From Gammaproteobacteria bacterium (GTDB lineage Bacteria; Pseudomonadota; Gammaproteobacteria; Ga0077536): 49,970 nucleotides of DNA. The notes under the pieces are model-generated. The model searched no databases. It worked only from the letters and a program-made list of their open reading frames with translations, and was not told the origin of the DNA. The DNA is taken from assembly GCA_030429865.1 (NCBI GenBank), contig JAUIFX010000007.1, forward strand, positions 1 through 49,970, read 5' to 3'. A program made the position numbers and the translations under genes. Position 1 is the stretch's first letter; every line of letters starts with the position of its first letter. Below are positions 48,770-49,970 of the stretch, one piece after another.

Positions 48770-49970
48770 GTGAATTTCGACCTACCCCCGGAGCTTGCCG
48801 CTTATCTCGACGAACTCGACGACTTCATCGAGCGCGAGATCAAACCCCTCGAGCAGGCAGACGACAACATCCGCTTCTTCGACCACCGCCGGGAACACGC
48901 GCGCACCGATTGGGACAACGGCGGCCGCCCGCGCGAGGACTGGGAAGCGCTGCTCGCCGAGGCACGGCGCCGCGCCGACGCCGCCGGACACTACCGCTAC
49001 GCGTTCCCGCAGGCCTTCGGCGGCCGCGACGGCACCAATCTCGGCATGGCCGTGATCCGCGAGCACCTCGCTGCGCGCGGCCTCGGCCTGCACTGCGACC
49101 TGCAGAACGAGCATGCCATCGTCGCCAACAACATCGGCCTGCTGCTGATGCTCGAGTACGGCAGCGAGGCGCAGAAGGCGCAGTGGGTCGAACCCCTCGC
49201 CACCGGCCAGGGCTTCATCGCCTTCGGTATCACCGAGCCCGACCACGGATCGGATGCGACGCACATGGAAACGACCGCCGTGCGCGACGGCGACGGCTGG
49301 CGCATCAACGGCGAGAAGACCTGGAACACCGGCATCCACACGGCGCCTGCCGACCTGATTTTCGCCCGCACCTCGGGCCAGGCCGGCGACGGCGACGGCA
49401 TCACCGCCTTCATCGTGCCGACCGATGCCGACGGCTTCCGGCTGGAAGAACTGCTGTGGACGTTCAACATGCCGACCGACCATGGCCACGTCACCTTGAA
49501 GGACGTGTGGGTGCCGGACGCGGCGATCTTCGGCGGCGAAGGGCGCGGCCTGCAGGTGGTACAGCACTTCTTCAACGAGAACCGCATCCGCCAGGCCGCA
49601 TCGAGCCTCGGCGCCGCGCAGTACTGCATCAACGAAGCCGTCGCCTACGCTCGGGAGCGCAAGCCGTTCGGCAAGCCGCTCGCGACCAACCAGGGCATCC
49701 AGTTTCCCCTCGTCGAGCTGCAGACGCAGTGCGAGATGCTGCGTGCGCTCGTGCACAAGACCGCCTGGATGATGGACACCTACGGCGCCTTCTCGGTATC
49801 CGACAAGGTCTCGATGTGCAACTACTGGGGCAACCGCCTGTGCTGCGAAGCGGCCGATCGCGCGATGCAGGTGCACGGCGGCATGGGCTACTCGCGCCAC
49901 AAGCCGTTCGAGCACATCTACCGGCATCACCGCCGTTACCGCATCACCGAGGGCGCCGAGGAGATCCAGA
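48770..49970 (+). CDS. Acyl-CoA dehydrogenase, cut by the window end
   Basis: The first 400 codons of an acyl-CoA dehydrogenase that runs off the right edge and so is absent from the ORF track. It opens with GTG, preceded by GAGGAGAA. It has an unusually long polar N-terminal region (EQADDNIRFFDHRREHARTDWDNGG), then FPQAFGGRDG near 83, FGITEPDHGSD near 152, GWRINGEKTWNTG near 173, RKPFGKPLATNQ near 298 and VHGGMGYSRHKPFEH near 368. The closing loop reads RITEGAEEIQ, with Glu at the usual catalytic position but Ala in place of the common Thr. The longer N-terminus resembles aromatic- or alicyclic-acyl-CoA dehydrogenases rather than standard FadE (inference). Confidence 0.9.
   Translation, partial: MNFDLPPELAAYLDELDDFIEREIKPLEQADDNIRFFDHRREHARTDWDNGGRPREDWEALLAEARRRADAAGHYRYAFPQAFGGRDGTNLGMAVIREHLAARGLGLHCDLQNEHAIVANNIGLLLMLEYGSEAQKAQWVEPLATGQGFIAFGITEPDHGSDATHMETTAVRDGDGWRINGEKTWNTGIHTAPADLIFARTSGQAGDGDGITAFIVPTDADGFRLEELLWTFNMPTDHGHVTLKDVWVPDAAIFGGEGRGLQVVQHFFNENRIRQAASSLGAAQYCINEAVAYARERKPFGKPLATNQGIQFPLVELQTQCEMLRALVHKTAWMMDTYGAFSVSDKVSMCNYWGNRLCCEAADRAMQVHGGMGYSRHKPFEHIYRHHRRYRITEGAEEIQ

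Overview
The window is GC-rich DNA with no rRNA, tRNA, CRISPR array or recognisable transposase. Gene content suggests a free-living gammaproteobacterium. The markers are a VPLPA-type C-terminal sorting signal, a BPSS1780-family membrane protein, an AsmA/DUF748 giant, HemN preceded by an FNR/Anr-like box, and a CzcCBA operon with DUF3240. The species cannot be named from sequence alone. Most genes start after a purine-rich GGGGAG- or GGAGG-type ribosome binding site, and I used this to trim many ORF-track starts.

Layout. 1-5.4 kb (mostly minus): an MBL-fold lactonase-like gene broken near the window edge, ribA with a TTG start, a BPSS1780 membrane protein, an F420/FMN luciferase-like enzyme, a long-chain-type acyl-CoA dehydrogenase (plus), and a secreted VPLPA-CTERM protein. 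5.8-11.8 kb (plus): a 1483-residue AsmA/DUF748 protein and hemN. 11.8-21.6 kb (minus): an NtaA-type flavin monooxygenase, then the heavy-metal efflux operon czcB-czcA-DUF3240-czcC, preceded by an OmpR-type regulator and sensor kinase. Three copies of a short palindrome and a PmrA/QseB-like box lie between kinase and operon. 21.7-31.8 kb: nitronate monooxygenase plus crotonase, cytochrome c, a CPA1 antiporter with a cyclic-nucleotide-binding domain, an acyl-CoA synthetase, MipA/OmpV, an alpha/beta hydrolase, NIPSNAP and a small hypothetical protein. 31.8-37.1 kb: a PQQ alcohol dehydrogenase with a lanthanide-type Asp-X-Asp motif and its periplasmic binding protein, a crotonase, a tiny ORF with a 14-nt perfect Shine-Dalgarno and its own terminator, a second cytochrome c and another crotonase. 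37.2-41.2 kb: SDR, SAF-domain oxidoreductase and phytanoyl-CoA dioxygenase-like enzyme (minus), divergent from a beta-hydroxyacid dehydrogenase. 41.4-45.3 kb: a TPR/beta-barrel outer-membrane protein followed by a large secreted FecR-domain protein carrying six closely spaced cysteine pairs. 45.3-50 kb: Nudix and MaoC-like genes (minus), then a SnoaL/limonene-epoxide-hydrolase-like gene and two acyl-CoA dehydrogenases, the last cut by the window end.

How the genes fit. Three acyl-CoA dehydrogenases, three crotonases, a FadD-type ligase, MaoC, SDR, HIBADH-like, nitronate monooxygenase and two LLM oxidases point to beta-oxidation-type breakdown of unusual carboxylic acids or alcohols, perhaps terpenoid or alicyclic. 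The PQQ enzyme and monohaem cytochromes would feed periplasmic electrons to respiration. This is inference; no single complete pathway can be read from the window.

The items I find most worth following are the barrel/FecR-Cys-pair system (41.4-45.3 kb), the 23-codon ORF with an extreme ribosome binding site beside the PQQ dehydrogenase cluster (35.6 kb), and the regulatory region of the metal efflux operon (19.2-19.4 kb).
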